A stretch of DNA of 51,846 bases from contig JADDQE010000027.1 in the NCBI GenBank assembly GCA_016781525.1, positions 1 to 51,846 of the forward strand, written 5' to 3'. This document shows positions 16,922 through 26,189 of the stretch, piece after piece. The stretch comes from a bacterium (GTDB lineage: Bacteria > Chloroflexota > Chloroflexia > Chloroflexales > Kallotenuaceae). The notes under the pieces were generated by a model that saw nothing but the letters and a program-made list of their open reading frames with translations, had not been told where the DNA came from and searched no databases. The translations under genes and the position numbers were made by a program. Each line of letters opens with the position of its first letter. The first letter of the stretch is position 1.

Positions 16922-19566
16922 GCGCTGCCTCCCGCGCCGACGGCGATGGCACAGCTCGCATCGTCGGTGAGCCCCTCGATAACCGCCAGCGCCTCATCGA
17001 CCTCGTCGACGATCAGCACGAGCCGGTCGCCCGGTTGGACACGCGGCCAAATGTGTCGAATGGCAGCGGTCTGATCGGCCACGATTGTGCAGGCAACACC
17101 CGGCGGCAAGTCGTCTTGTAACAGCTTCGGCACCTCATTTACCGCACGACCGCGCCGATCGTGGAGGTCGTAAAGCACGTACTCATCGGCGAAGGGGATG
17201 GTCGCAGCGATTGTCGCCCGCAGGTCCTCGTCACGACGATCACCCGGCAGCCCCATCGCCATCAACGTACGCTTCTCACCCAGAGCGTTCACGGCCGAAG
17301 CGAGCGCAGCCATGGCGGCGGGGTTGTGACCATAGTCAATGATCAGCTGCACGCCGTTGTGCTCGCGGAGGTTGAAGCGCCCGGGCACCATTGCCGTATC
17401 CGTGGTAAAGGTTGTGAGCGCGCGCGCAATCAGCGCTGGGTTAAGGCCGGCGGCCCATGCGGCTGCCGTGGCGGCCAACGCATTTTGCACCTGAAACGGA
17501 ATCTTGCCGCTCGCCGTAAAACCAACGCGATCCAACTCTACGAGATTGATCCGCTCACGGCCCGACGCCAGGACGATCGTGTCCCGCTCGAGGAAGACGG
17601 CTCGACCACCCTCGGCAAGATGGGCAGCGATCACATGCTGCTGCGGGCTCTGTCCAAAGTACACCACATCGGCATCAGTTGCCGCGGCCATCTCGGCCAC
17701 AAGCGCATCCTCGGCGTTGAGCACCGCCGCGCCGTCACGTGCGACCGCGTCCACGACCACTTGCTTGACCCGGGCCAGCTCTTCAACCGTGTTTATACCG
17801 CCGATGCCAAGGTGATCCGCGCTTACGTTGGTCACGACGCCGACGGTACAGGTATCGAAGGCGAGACCCGCGCGGAGCATGCCGCCGCGGGCCGTCTCAA
17901 GCACCGCGACTTCGACGCGCGGATGCAGCAGCACCGCTTGGGCACTGCGCGGTCCCGAGCAGTCGCCCTGCAAGATGCGCTCGCGGTCGATGTACGTTCC
18001 TTCCGTGCAGGTCATACCGACGATCCAGCGCGCGGTCTCGTACATATGGCTGATCAGCCGCGTCACGGTCGTCTTGCCGTTGGTACCCGTTACGGCGATA
18101 ATCGGAATCCGCGACGGGGCTTTATCGGGATAGAGCATTTCGACGATCGGCACCCCCACATCACGGGGCTGACCCTGCGCCGGGTGCAGGTGCATCCGCA
18201 GCCCGGGCGCGGCGTTGACCTCCACGATTGCGCCGCCTTGCTCGCCGAGCGGACGGCTGATGTCGCGGCACAAAACGTCGATGCCGGCAATGTCAAGGCC
18301 CATAATCTGAGCAGCAAGCTCCGCCAGGCGCGCGTTGCGGGGATGCACCTCGTCGGTTACGTCCGTTGCCGTGCCACCTGTCGATAGATTGCAGTTGGTC
18401 CGCAGCTTGACCGTTTGGCCGGCCGGCGGGATTGAATCGCGCTGCAGCCCCTGCTGCTGGAGCACCAGGTCCACCGCACCGTCGAGGCGAATGCGCGTAA
18501 GCGTGCTGCTATGACCGGGGCGCCGCCGCGGGTCCTGATTGACTATGTCGACCAGCTCAGCAACCGTGTGCTGCCCATCGCCCACGACCAGCGCCGGGTC
18601 ACGGCGCGCCGCCGCTACAAGCCGGCCATTGACGACAAGGAGCCGAAAGTCATCGCCCGGAATATAGCGCTCGACCAGCACCTCGCCGCTGTAGTCGCGG
18701 GCGATCTCAACGGCCGCGCGGATCTCGTCCGCGGTCGTAAGATTTACACTGACCCCCTTGCCCTGATTACCGGCGGCCGGCTTTACCACAACCGGCAATC
18801 CGATGTCGTCGGCGGCGGCGTCGATCGCATCTTCGGCCGATGTCACCGTCCGTCCATCCGGCACAGGTACGCCGACCGCCCGCAGCATCTGGTTCGTGAG
18901 CGACTTATCCTGACACATGTCAACCGCAATTGCGCTGGTTGTCGAGGTCTCAGAGGCCTGAATGCGCTTCTGATACACGCCGTATCCCAGCTGGACGAGG
19001 CTGCTTGTCGGCGTCACGCGCATGATTGGAATCTTGCGGGCTCGCGCTGCTGTCACGATTGCTGCCGTACTGGGGCCGAGGCGATACTCGTCGGCCACGC
19101 TCAGGAGCCGATCGCGCTCGGTCTCGATGTCGAACGGCTCGTCCTCCAACGCGGCGAGCGACAGGCGGAGAGCAGTCTCGAAGGCGGCCCGCGCAGGCTC
19201 TTCCTCCTGAAATGCAACCACCACGGTGTAGACGCCGCGCTCAGCCGTTTGTCGAGCCCGGCCAAAGGTCACATTAAAGCCCATCACGTTTTGCAGCTCG
19301 AGCGCAACGTGCTCGCAGATGTGCGCCAGATAGGTGCCGCGGCGCATGCGCTCGATAAAGCCGCCGGGATGACCAAGGCTACATTCGTGTGTTTGTAAGC
19401 CAGGGAGCCATGAAAGGAACCGTTCGACAGCGCCTGGAAAGGCAGTGCTGGGGCGGTCTTCATATGGACCGACATCGAGGGTGATTTGCATTACAGGCAT
19501 GTACGCATGTACGTTCGGTCCGCGCAGCATCCGAATTGAGCGCACCGTGACGCCATGTGATTCCAT
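16915..19566 (-). CDS. cphA: cyanophycin synthetase
   Basis: An 883-residue enzyme, close to the family's usual length, that builds the Asp-Arg storage polymer from aspartate, arginine and ATP without a ribosome. The N-terminal domain carries CEHVALELQN. The ATP-grasp part includes LPVVVKPAAGNQGKGVSV. The C-terminal Mur-ligase part has the P-loop IAVTGTNGKTTVTRLI, ETARGGMLRAGLAF, NVSADHLGIGG and IDYGHNPAAM. The ATG at 19566 is chosen for GAAGGGG upstream; the open frame extends 51 codons further without similarity. It heads a cphA-iadA-cphB operon. Confidence 0.95.
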   Translation of the reverse strand: MESHGVTVRSIRMLRGPNVHAYMPVMQITLDVGPYEDRPSTAFPGAVERFLSWLPGLQTHECSLGHPGGFIERMRRGTYLAHICEHVALELQNVMGFNVTFGRARQTAERGVYTVVVAFQEEEPARAAFETALRLSLAALEDEPFDIETERDRLLSVADEYRLGPSTAAIVTAARARKIPIMRVTPTSSLVQLGYGVYQKRIQASETSTTSAIAVDMCQDKSLTNQMLRAVGVPVPDGRTVTSAEDAIDAAADDIGLPVVVKPAAGNQGKGVSVNLTTADEIRAAVEIARDYSGEVLVERYIPGDDFRLLVVNGRLVAAARRDPALVVGDGQHTVAELVDIVNQDPRRRPGHSSTLTRIRLDGAVDLVLQQQGLQRDSIPPAGQTVKLRTNCNLSTGGTATDVTDEVHPRNARLAELAAQIMGLDIAGIDVLCRDISRPLGEQGGAIVEVNAAPGLRMHLHPAQGQPRDVGVPIVEMLYPDKAPSRIPIIAVTGTNGKTTVTRLISHMYETARWIVGMTCTEGTYIDRERILQGDCSGPRSAQAVLLHPRVEVAVLETARGGMLRAGLAFDTCTVGVVTNVSADHLGIGGINTVEELARVKQVVVDAVARDGAAVLNAEDALVAEMAAATDADVVYFGQSPQQHVIAAHLAEGGRAVFLERDTIVLASGRERINLVELDRVGFTASGKIPFQVQNALAATAAAWAAGLNPALIARALTTFTTDTAMVPGRFNLREHNGVQLIIDYGHNPAAMAALASAVNALGEKRTLMAMGLPGDRRDEDLRATIAATIPFADEYVLYDLHDRRGRAVNEVPKLLQDDLPPGVACTIVADQTAAIRHIWPRVQPGDRLVLIVDEVDEALAVIEGLTDDASCAIAVGAGGSAW

Positions 19567-19762
19567 ACGGAGTACCCCTTCTTGGTCAGCAGCGCTGCTG
19601 CCGCTGGTAAATGAACACTTGGTCTTGGCGGCGCCTTTAGCAAAGCGTGTGCCTCGATAGCAGACCACATTCGGCGGCACCACAGCACCCGCCACGGCTT
19701 GCTGGTCTGTAAGTTGCAAGAGGCACTAGCCGCTAAACACCAGGGAAAGAAGGGCGGCACTC

Positions 19763-20494
19763 GTGGCTCATTCGAAGCGGACACGGCGGCGATTTCTACA
19801 GGAGCTGGTTGGCGCGAGCGCCGGCCTTGGATTATTCGGCTGCGCACCGGGGGGAGAAGCAATGTTTACGGTTTATACCTTTGGCGACTCGATCCTGGAC
19901 TGCGCGCGTTACAACCAGTTTGGGATCCACCCGGGACAGCTGGTGGTGCGCAACGACGACGAGCGCTTTCCAGAGTTTCGGGGTCAAGATCTGAGCTCGC
20001 GAGGGCCGGCGCGGCTCGAGCATCGAGCACAGGATGGAGCGACGGTCGCCAGCTTGCCGAGGCAGGCGGCCAACTTGCGGCCGGAAGGCCGGGTAGCGGC
20101 GCTCCTCACCGTCGGCGGTAACGACCTGCTGCGTGGCTTAATCCGCGATGATGGCGACGACATCGCCGCCTTCGCCCAGGCACTCGAAAACTTTGTCCGC
20201 GATCTGCCGATCCGGCCGGTCTTGATCGGCAACGTCTACGACCCGACCTTCGGCGATGACAAGCGCAACTTTTTGAGCGTCGAGCCGGCGATTGGCCGCG
20301 CCAACCACCGGCGGGTCAACGAGGTGCTGGCCGATGTGGCCGGGCGCTATGGCGAGCTTGTGGACCTGCACGCCCACTTTCTGACCGGAGACCCTTCGTG
20401 GTTTACGGCGACGATCGAGCCAAGCCTGCGCGGTGCCTCCGAGGTTCGGCGTGCCTTTCTGGGCCACCTACTAACAGGAGCAGCTAGCGGTTAA
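19763..20494 (+). CDS. SGNH/GDSL hydrolase, probable Tat lipoprotein
   Basis: A 243-residue hydrolase. The N-terminus has a twin-arginine motif (RRRFLQELVG), a hydrophobic stretch and a lipobox (LFGC), suggesting export by Tat and lipid anchoring. The catalytic domain follows: GDSI with the nucleophile Ser (block I), TVGGNDLLRG (block III), and a C-terminal DLHAHF region with Asp and His. A second good start exists at ATG 19862 with a very purine-rich ribosome site, which would give a cytoplasmic form; both may be used. It is divergent from cphA and its last bases overlap the convergent kinase gene. Substrate is unknown, perhaps an ester or acetylated sugar. Confidence 0.78.
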   Translation: MAHSKRTRRRFLQELVGASAGLGLFGCAPGGEAMFTVYTFGDSILDCARYNQFGIHPGQLVVRNDDERFPEFRGQDLSSRGPARLEHRAQDGATVASLPRQAANLRPEGRVAALLTVGGNDLLRGLIRDDGDDIAAFAQALENFVRDLPIRPVLIGNVYDPTFGDDKRNFLSVEPAIGRANHRRVNEVLADVAGRYGELVDLHAHFLTGDPSWFTATIEPSLRGASEVRRAFLGHLLTGAASG

Positions 20495-21785
20495 CGGCCC
20501 GTGCTGGGATGGCGAAGCAAAACGCGGCGCCCTGGCCATAGGTCGAGGTGACCGTCAACGTCCCGCCGTGTGCCTCGGCAATACCGCGGGCCAGATACAG
20601 CCCGATACCCGTACCGGTCGAGCGGGGGCCTTTGGCGAAGCGCTGGAATAGGTGCGGGATGAGCTCGGGTGCAATGCCCGGTCCTTGATCCCGTACGGTT
20701 ACCACGACCCACTGGCTATCATCGCGCAGCTCACATGTCACCTCGACGATTGCCGCCTGACCGTCGGGCGTGAACTTGACTGCGTTTCCGACCAGATTTT
20801 CAATTGCTTGGCGTAACCGCTCCGGATCCGCCTCGACGGGCAGCTCAGTCGGCGCCCGTACCACAATGTCGACCGTTGGTAAACGCCTAAGCTCGGCAAT
20901 CTCGCGCACCACCGCTACCAAATCAAGCGGCTGGAGCGACAGTGCAAATACCCCCTGCTCAAGGCGGGTGACGTCGAGGAGGTCGGAGATTAGTCTACGG
21001 AAACGGTCAAGCCCACGTGCAATATGGGCGAGATCGGATAGATCGGAGGCGCGGCCCTCCCGTTCAGCTCTGAGCCGCAGCATAGATACTCGCCCGACCA
21101 ACGGAGTAAGGTAATTACCGAGGTCGTGTGCCAGCACCGTGACCAGCTCCTCGGCGGCCAGCCGCCCCTCGTCCGCTGCGTCGCGCGCGATCCGTTCGAC
21201 GAGCTCGGCCCGCTGCATGATAATCGCAATCCAGCTCGCGACGACCTGGAGAAAGTGCCGGTCATCAGTAGTGAACGCATCCGCCTTGGCCGATGATGCG
21301 ACAAGTACGCCCCGGCGCTGCCCCTCGATCGACAAGGGAACCAGCACCTGCGACCGAACACCAAGGCCCTGCCGGACACCGAGCAGCTCTTCAGTATCCT
21401 CGTCAACCTGGCCCGAATGATACAGCTCCCCGGTAACGTAGACTTCTGGAGCACGGCCGCCGTTGGCCAGCGGCAGCACGTGTAGCCCCAGCGCGTGCTG
21501 CCGCGCACCCATGGGCGTCGTGCTAGTACCGAGGGCTACAAGCGTCTCGCGGCTCGGATCAAACACAAGAGTATCAACCTTGTCCGCGGCAACCGCCTCC
21601 GCGATCAAGGTCGCCGCATCGTTGAGCGTAGGCCGGACGTCTGTAGCTTGCAGAGCGAGCAGGCGCTCAAGCGTCGACAGCAGTCTAGTCTGCCGGCCGC
21701 CGGCTAATTCGTGGTCGTCAGGTAAGTCCATGGCACCATTCATTACAATAGGGCTATCCGTAGGTTCACACACCGATTGTACCAT
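20484..21785 (-). CDS. GAF-domain sensor histidine kinase
   Basis: A 433-residue cytoplasmic kinase without membrane segments. A GAF-like domain spans about residues 45-200. The HisKA region follows with VLAHDLGNYLTPLVGR as the phospho-acceptor box; this HDLGN form is unusual beside the common HELRTP. The HATPase domain has the N box IENLVGNAVKFTPDG, G1 VRDQGPGIAP, and G2 GTGIGLYLARGI. There is no receiver domain and no response regulator nearby. The start is uncertain: a TATAAT overlaps the first ATG (21784-21789), so translation may begin at 21743 or 21731. Its end overlaps the convergent SGNH gene by 11 bases. Confidence 0.88.
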   Translation of the reverse strand: MVQSVCEPTDSPIVMNGAMDLPDDHELAGGRQTRLLSTLERLLALQATDVRPTLNDAATLIAEAVAADKVDTLVFDPSRETLVALGTSTTPMGARQHALGLHVLPLANGGRAPEVYVTGELYHSGQVDEDTEELLGVRQGLGVRSQVLVPLSIEGQRRGVLVASSAKADAFTTDDRHFLQVVASWIAIIMQRAELVERIARDAADEGRLAAEELVTVLAHDLGNYLTPLVGRVSMLRLRAEREGRASDLSDLAHIARGLDRFRRLISDLLDVTRLEQGVFALSLQPLDLVAVVREIAELRRLPTVDIVVRAPTELPVEADPERLRQAIENLVGNAVKFTPDGQAAIVEVTCELRDDSQWVVVTVRDQGPGIAPELIPHLFQRFAKGPRSTGTGIGLYLARGIAEAHGGTLTVTSTYGQGAAFCFAIPARAVNR

Positions 21786-21856
21786 TATACTCGATTGGGA
21801 CGCCCTAAAGTGTCACGGCGGCGATTTGCGTCGGACGCCGTCACGGAGACCTTTGC

Positions 21857-22417
21857 TCACTGGACGCGGCGAAGCACGAGAAGTGCTTTGAGGAGTGCAG
21901 CCACCATCACCGCCGAGCTAAACTCATTGTCCTCGATCATCCGCAGCACTCGCGCGAGTGGGAACCGCTTATAGCGCACAAACTCCGTCTGATCCTGGTG
22001 CTGTTCCGTTTGATGACGGACGTTTAGCGCCGGGAAGCAGTGGCTTGTCTTGTCGATGCGATGCGGCGCGTCATGGATCGGGCCTAGGGCGCGCCATTCC
22101 TCTGCGGCGTAGCCCGTTTCTTCCGCGAGCTCTGTCTTGGCCCGTGCGAGCTGGTCCTGCTCACCAGGCTCCATAAAGCCGGCCGGTAGCTCATACACCA
22201 TTGTGCCGATCCCAGGACGGTATTGCTGTACGAGCAGCAAATCCTCCTGCTCGGTGAGCGCAACAATGATGACACCATCACGCTCGCGCAACGCGTGGTA
22301 CCCCTCCATACGTGAGCCATCAGGCAGCTTGTAATCGTTTTCATACACTTCGAGCCATTGGTCCTTAATCAGCAGCCGGTGATTCACGAGCTCCCAACGG
22401 TCATCTGGTTGTCCCAT
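21857..22417 (-). CDS. NUDIX hydrolase (ADP-ribose pyrophosphatase-like)
   Basis: A 186-residue NUDIX protein, probably cleaving ADP-ribose or a similar nucleoside diphosphate. The core is LLLVQQYRPGIGTMVYELPAG, given here as LLLVQQYRPG and YELPAG, followed by the box FMEPGE...TELAEETGY. The EE pair and glycines are intact, but Thr stands where the box usually has Arg and there is one extra residue before it. The ATG at 22417 has AAGGAG upstream; the longer open frame to 22534 is not needed. Confidence 0.88.
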   Translation of the reverse strand: MGQPDDRWELVNHRLLIKDQWLEVYENDYKLPDGSRMEGYHALRERDGVIIVALTEQEDLLLVQQYRPGIGTMVYELPAGFMEPGEQDQLARAKTELAEETGYAAEEWRALGPIHDAPHRIDKTSHCFPALNVRHQTEQHQDQTEFVRYKRFPLARVLRMIEDNEFSSAVMVAALLKALLVLRRVQ

Positions 22418-22710
22418 CACACGCTCCTTCGGGCTATCAGGGTGGGGAGCGGCCCAGCAAGGCTTGGACCGTTGTTCAGCTCGTTGGATCAGCTCTAGGT
22501 CCCGTTCACGGTTTCGCTGGCACATACCTTGCAACCTAAAACGTTACCGGTGCCGCAGAACATATGGTATCGGCCCTAATGCCGTTCATGCGTGGGCAGC
22601 CGCATCTACCAGACCCTAGGTAGCGTTTTCAAAAGTGGATATAAGGTACCGCAAGCCGGGTGACTAAAACCAAACCCGGACGGCGGAAGCACAATAGAGG
22701 AACCAGACAC

Positions 22711-23835
22711 ATGGCAATCGCAGGCGAACAGATCCTGCTGATGAACACTTCGGGTCATGTTTGCTACCTGGAGGGTGAAGCAGTCGCACCGGGCGAATTT
22801 ATTACCGCCGTGCTGGACTCAGAATTCGATCCGCTGGCCGCGCCGCAGCGGAGGCTCGCTGGCCCGTGGGGTGTGAGCGGTTGGACAATGGACGAGCTCA
22901 AGCGGGTTGCGCGCGAGATCCGCACGCGGCGTACTGACCACGTGGTGTGGCACAAGCAGCGTCCGACCAGTGGCTGGCAGGAGTATGCCACGCGGCATTT
23001 GGGGCGCCCAAACACGGTTGTCGGCAATGTTATGGTTCTGTCTGGCCTGTATAGCCCACAGCTCAACAACAAGCGGGATATCCTGATTTACTTGCCCCCG
23101 TCATATGAGGCGAGCAACGCGCGCTACCCCGTCATCTACATGCACGACGGCCAAAACCTGTTCGACGACCATACGAGCTATGTATGCGAGTGGCGCGTCG
23201 ATGAAACGCTGGAGGCTGCGAGTCAGATGGGGCTGGAGGCAATTGTCGTGGGGATTCCTAACATGGGCGAGCGACGGCTCGATGAGTACAGCCCCTTCAT
23301 CGACAAAAAGCATGGGGGCGGCAAAGGTGCAGACTACCTGTCCTTCTTGGTCCATACAATTAAGCCGCGGATTGACCAAGATTTCCGCACGCGACCCGAG
23401 CGGGAACACACCGGGATTATCGGATCGTCTATGGGCGGTTTGATCAGCTTGTACGGTTACTTCCGCCACTGTGACATCTTTGGCTTCGCGGGGATACTCA
23501 GCCCGTCCTTATGGTTTGCCAACCGCACGATCTTTAACCTAGTCGAGTATGCCCACCACGTTCCCGGCAAGCTTTATCTCGACGCCGGCACAGATGAAGG
23601 CATAACTATGCTGACGGATGTCCGACGCATGCGCGATCTCTTGGTGCGCAAAGGCTACCGGAGCCCTGGCAATCTCCACTATGTTGAGGCGGTCGACGCC
23701 GGCCACTGCGAGGCTGCGTGGGGTCAGCGACTCTGCTCGATCCTCCAGTTTCTCCTCGCCGACAGTGGGCCAAGCACGGCGCTTGGAGCTGTTCCGGGGC
23801 TAGCAGCTGTGCCAGCGGTCGGCCGGCACGCGTAG
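22711..23835 (+). CDS. alpha/beta hydrolase of the putative-esterase (PF00756) type
   Basis: A 374-residue hydrolase. Residues about 1-100 form a separate region that contains a short carbohydrate-interaction-like stretch but no motif I can name. The esterase domain then shows ILIYLPPSYE, VIYMHDGQNLFDDHTSY, VVGIPNMGERRLDEYSP, and the nucleophile elbow GIIGSSMGGLISLYGY. LYLDAGTDEG holds the likely acid, and VDAGHCEAAW the catalytic His. No signal peptide is seen. AGAGGAA precedes the ATG at 22711. Relatives include esterase D, feruloyl esterase and siderophore esterases, so the substrate is open. Confidence 0.85.
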   Translation: MAIAGEQILLMNTSGHVCYLEGEAVAPGEFITAVLDSEFDPLAAPQRRLAGPWGVSGWTMDELKRVAREIRTRRTDHVVWHKQRPTSGWQEYATRHLGRPNTVVGNVMVLSGLYSPQLNNKRDILIYLPPSYEASNARYPVIYMHDGQNLFDDHTSYVCEWRVDETLEAASQMGLEAIVVGIPNMGERRLDEYSPFIDKKHGGGKGADYLSFLVHTIKPRIDQDFRTRPEREHTGIIGSSMGGLISLYGYFRHCDIFGFAGILSPSLWFANRTIFNLVEYAHHVPGKLYLDAGTDEGITMLTDVRRMRDLLVRKGYRSPGNLHYVEAVDAGHCEAAWGQRLCSILQFLLADSGPSTALGAVPGLAAVPAVGRHA

Positions 23836-23859
23836 CCCAGCGCCGAGTCATTGCGCGTG

Positions 23860-24099
23860 ATGAACGCAGATGGCACAGCCGAACAAGTCCTGCGGCTGGA
23901 CATCGGCGCGTTCCCGGGCATTCTGATGGACTTCGCATGGCACGGCAACACGCTACTGCTGCTGACGGAAGACGGGCCGGGTAAGCTGTCGGTCTTCGAG
24001 GTGCCGCTGAGCAACTTCCATCCGTCTGCGGCGAAAACGCTCCACACCTTCGAGAAGCGTGGCGAACTCGGCTATCAGATTGTGTACGTGCCGCGTTAG
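23860..24099 (+). CDS. short ORF, possibly a fragment of a beta-propeller-type protein
   Basis: A 79-residue open frame starting MNADGTAEQVLRLD and containing LLLLTEDGPGKLSVFEVP. These blocks look like the last blades of a TolB/WD40-like repeat protein, but no complete domain is present. There is no good ribosome binding site. It may be the remnant of a longer gene lost by deletion, or a chance frame. I cannot assign a function. Confidence 0.35.
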   Translation: MNADGTAEQVLRLDIGAFPGILMDFAWHGNTLLLLTEDGPGKLSVFEVPLSNFHPSAAKTLHTFEKRGELGYQIVYVPR

Positions 24100-24200
24100 C
24101 ACACTAATCCTGACGAAGCCTGCCAAGGGTGGAGCGTGAAAGCCACCTTGGGCGGCGCCCCATAACTGCATTAAGCGATAGTTACGTCCCCGAGGAGAGC

Positions 24201-24758
24201 ATGAGTGCCAATCCACCCCAAGCTGAAAAAATCCGAATCGTCGAAGTAGTTCCGCATGATCCGCGCTGGTCGGAAGCGTTTGAGCAGGTGGCCGCAACGA
24301 TTGCCTCGGCACTCGGACCACTCATCGTCGCCATCCACCACGCCGGCAGCACAGCCATCCCTACGACCCATGCAAAGCCAATCCTCGACCTGCTGGTTGA
24401 GGTCCATGCGCTTGACGAGGTCGACGCATACAACGAGGCGCTGCGCCGGCATGGGTACGAGCCCCGCGGCGAGTATGGCATCGCCGGTCGTCGCTTCTTT
24501 GTCATGGACCGAGGCGAGCGGCGCCTGCAAAATGTCCACACCTTCCAAACCGGGCATCCCGAAATTGCGCGTATGCTGCTTTTTCGGGATTACCTCCGCA
24601 CACATTTGGACGATGCCGCCGACTACGGCGCATTGAAGGCAAAGCTAGCCCAGGACTACCCACACGATATCGAGGGCTACATGGCAGGGAAGCGCGCCCT
24701 AGTCCAGGCACTGATCGAAAAAGCCCGACAGTGGCAGGCCAACCAAGCGCGCGACTGA
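24201..24758 (+). CDS. GrpB family protein (UPF0157, nucleotidyltransferase-like)
   Basis: A 185-residue protein of the GrpB/UPF0157 family, which has a nucleotidyltransferase-like fold. Family marks are IVEVVPHDPRWSEAF at the start, IHHAGSTAIPTTHAKPILDL in the core (the GST...KPxxD pattern), FFVMDRGERRLQNVHTF, and the C-terminal LAQDYPHDIEGYMAGK. The ATG at 24201 has GAGGAG. The biochemical role of this family is not established. Confidence 0.9.
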   Translation: MSANPPQAEKIRIVEVVPHDPRWSEAFEQVAATIASALGPLIVAIHHAGSTAIPTTHAKPILDLLVEVHALDEVDAYNEALRRHGYEPRGEYGIAGRRFFVMDRGERRLQNVHTFQTGHPEIARMLLFRDYLRTHLDDAADYGALKAKLAQDYPHDIEGYMAGKRALVQALIEKARQWQANQARD

Positions 24759-24841
24759 CAGCACGATAGTCGCGGAGACGCAGAGCAGGCTGGCATCTTC
24801 CACGGTATCTTGAGCCCCGCTCCCGCTGGCTTGTGGGGGAC

Positions 24842-25201
24842 CTAATCCGCGGGGAGCTCCGTCGCGTCATACCAATCTTCAACGATCTTGCCATCCTCGA
24901 TGCGATTAAAGGTAATCCCCCGCATGACTTGCCGCTTGCCGGTCGTCTGATTCGTGCTGCGCATAATCCAGCGATAGGTCACTTTATTGCCCTCGGCGAT
25001 CATGTCCTGAATGGTATTCTGGAGATCGGGTACTTCCTGAAAATACCCTCGCAGCCCTTCTTTGAATTTCTCCGTCGTGAATGGCTCCCCGTTGAACGTA
25101 AACTCAGCGGCATGTAACTCATCGAGCGCATCGATTTGCTTGTTGTTCCAGACCGTCTCGACGAAGCGACGAATCAGGGCTTTGTTCTCATCTGCGGACA
25201 T
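24842..25201 (-). CDS. SnoaL-like ester cyclase / polyketide cyclase fold protein
   Basis: A 119-residue NTF2-fold protein. It has NKALIRRFVETVWNNKQIDAL followed by a body typical of the SnoaL ester-cyclase family (short blocks IRRFVETVWN, TFNGEPFTTEKF, IAEGNKVTYRW, GKIVEDWYD). Many such proteins in bacteria have no known substrate. The ATG at 25201 has GGAGG upstream; the open frame extends 19 codons further without similarity. Confidence 0.85.
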   Translation of the reverse strand: MSADENKALIRRFVETVWNNKQIDALDELHAAEFTFNGEPFTTEKFKEGLRGYFQEVPDLQNTIQDMIAEGNKVTYRWIMRSTNQTTGKRQVMRGITFNRIEDGKIVEDWYDATELPAD

Positions 25202-25296
25202 AGCGAGCCTCCATTGGCCAGGAGCAGCGACAGTGCCGCTTCGAGGCAGTAAAACCACGACGTGTTACGAGGGAGCCGTGTGGCTTTGTAAGAACC

Positions 25297-26145
25297 TCAC
25301 GGCGTCATATCCACCGGCTCCCAGCGCCACCCGGATCCTTGTTTGATAACATGGCCCAGGCTTGGAAACGGCGAGAAATGAAAGGCGAGCACCAGTGCCG
25401 AGTCGGTAGCGGCAAAATCAAATAGGCGACATTTACTGCTCAGCGCTTGATCCGGATCGAGATCGTAGGCCGGATACCAGGCTGGCTGCTCGAGATGGAT
25501 CGGGTGAAGCGCCGCATCGGAAATATACAGCAGCTCTTCTTGGCCAGAGGAAACGACAACCGCCATATGACCAGGCGTATGACCTGGCGTAGGTAGCATA
25601 CGGATCCCCGGCACGATCTCTCTCTCCCCGTCAACAAGCTCGAGCTGGTCGTGTAGCGGCTGGAGATTCTGGCGAGCGCAGGCGACAAAGGGCTGGCTCT
25701 TAGGATTATTGAGGCTCGCATCGGAGCTCCAGTATTCCCATTCGTCCTTCGCTATGATATGGCGAGCGTTGTGAAAGACGACTTCGCCTGAAGCGTTCGT
25801 GTTCCCTCCCAGATGGTCGGGATGGCCATGGGTTAAGATAACCGTATCGATTGCCGCGGCTGCAATTCCTTTTTGCTCGAGGTTGTCCCGCAGCCTCCCA
25901 GCGCCGGGTATCCATTTGCCAGCCCCAGTGTCAATCAACACGCTATGCGCGCCCGTATTGATAACCAAGCCGCTATATGGAGACGGGATGCGCTGCGGGT
26001 CGAGCCGGTGGCGGCGAGCCATCTCGGCAAGCTGCTCTTCAGGCGCGTTGGCGAAGTACTTATCGGCTGTGTAGATCACGTCGCCATCATGGATGGCAAT
26101 ACATTCGAACGAACCGACGTTGAAGCGATAGCTTTCTGTGCCCAT
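25297..26145 (-). CDS. MBL-fold metallo-hydrolase
   Basis: A 282-residue metallo-beta-lactamase fold hydrolase. The metal site is complete: TVILTHGHPDHLGG (HxHxDH), PTPGHTPGHMAVV, LLYISDAALHP with the bridging Asp, and a terminal FHFSPFPSLGHV. The architecture and an extra N-terminal segment (YRFNVGSFECIAIHDGD) resemble quorum-quenching lactonases and related hydrolases, but the substrate cannot be told. The start has GGGGG upstream. Confidence 0.9.
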   Translation of the reverse strand: MGTESYRFNVGSFECIAIHDGDVIYTADKYFANAPEEQLAEMARRHRLDPQRIPSPYSGLVINTGAHSVLIDTGAGKWIPGAGRLRDNLEQKGIAAAAIDTVILTHGHPDHLGGNTNASGEVVFHNARHIIAKDEWEYWSSDASLNNPKSQPFVACARQNLQPLHDQLELVDGEREIVPGIRMLPTPGHTPGHMAVVVSSGQEELLYISDAALHPIHLEQPAWYPAYDLDPDQALSSKCRLFDFAATDSALVLAFHFSPFPSLGHVIKQGSGWRWEPVDMTP

Positions 26146-26189
26146 GGCAATCCCCCGGACTCAAAACACATTGTTGGCGGCATCATTCG

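Noticed and set aside
17161-18387. A 408-codon open frame on the plus strand
   Set aside because: It is antisense to the well-supported cphA gene and has no motif; GC-rich coding often opens long antisense frames.
18511-19398. A 295-codon plus-strand frame
   Set aside because: It is antisense to cphA and shows no domain.
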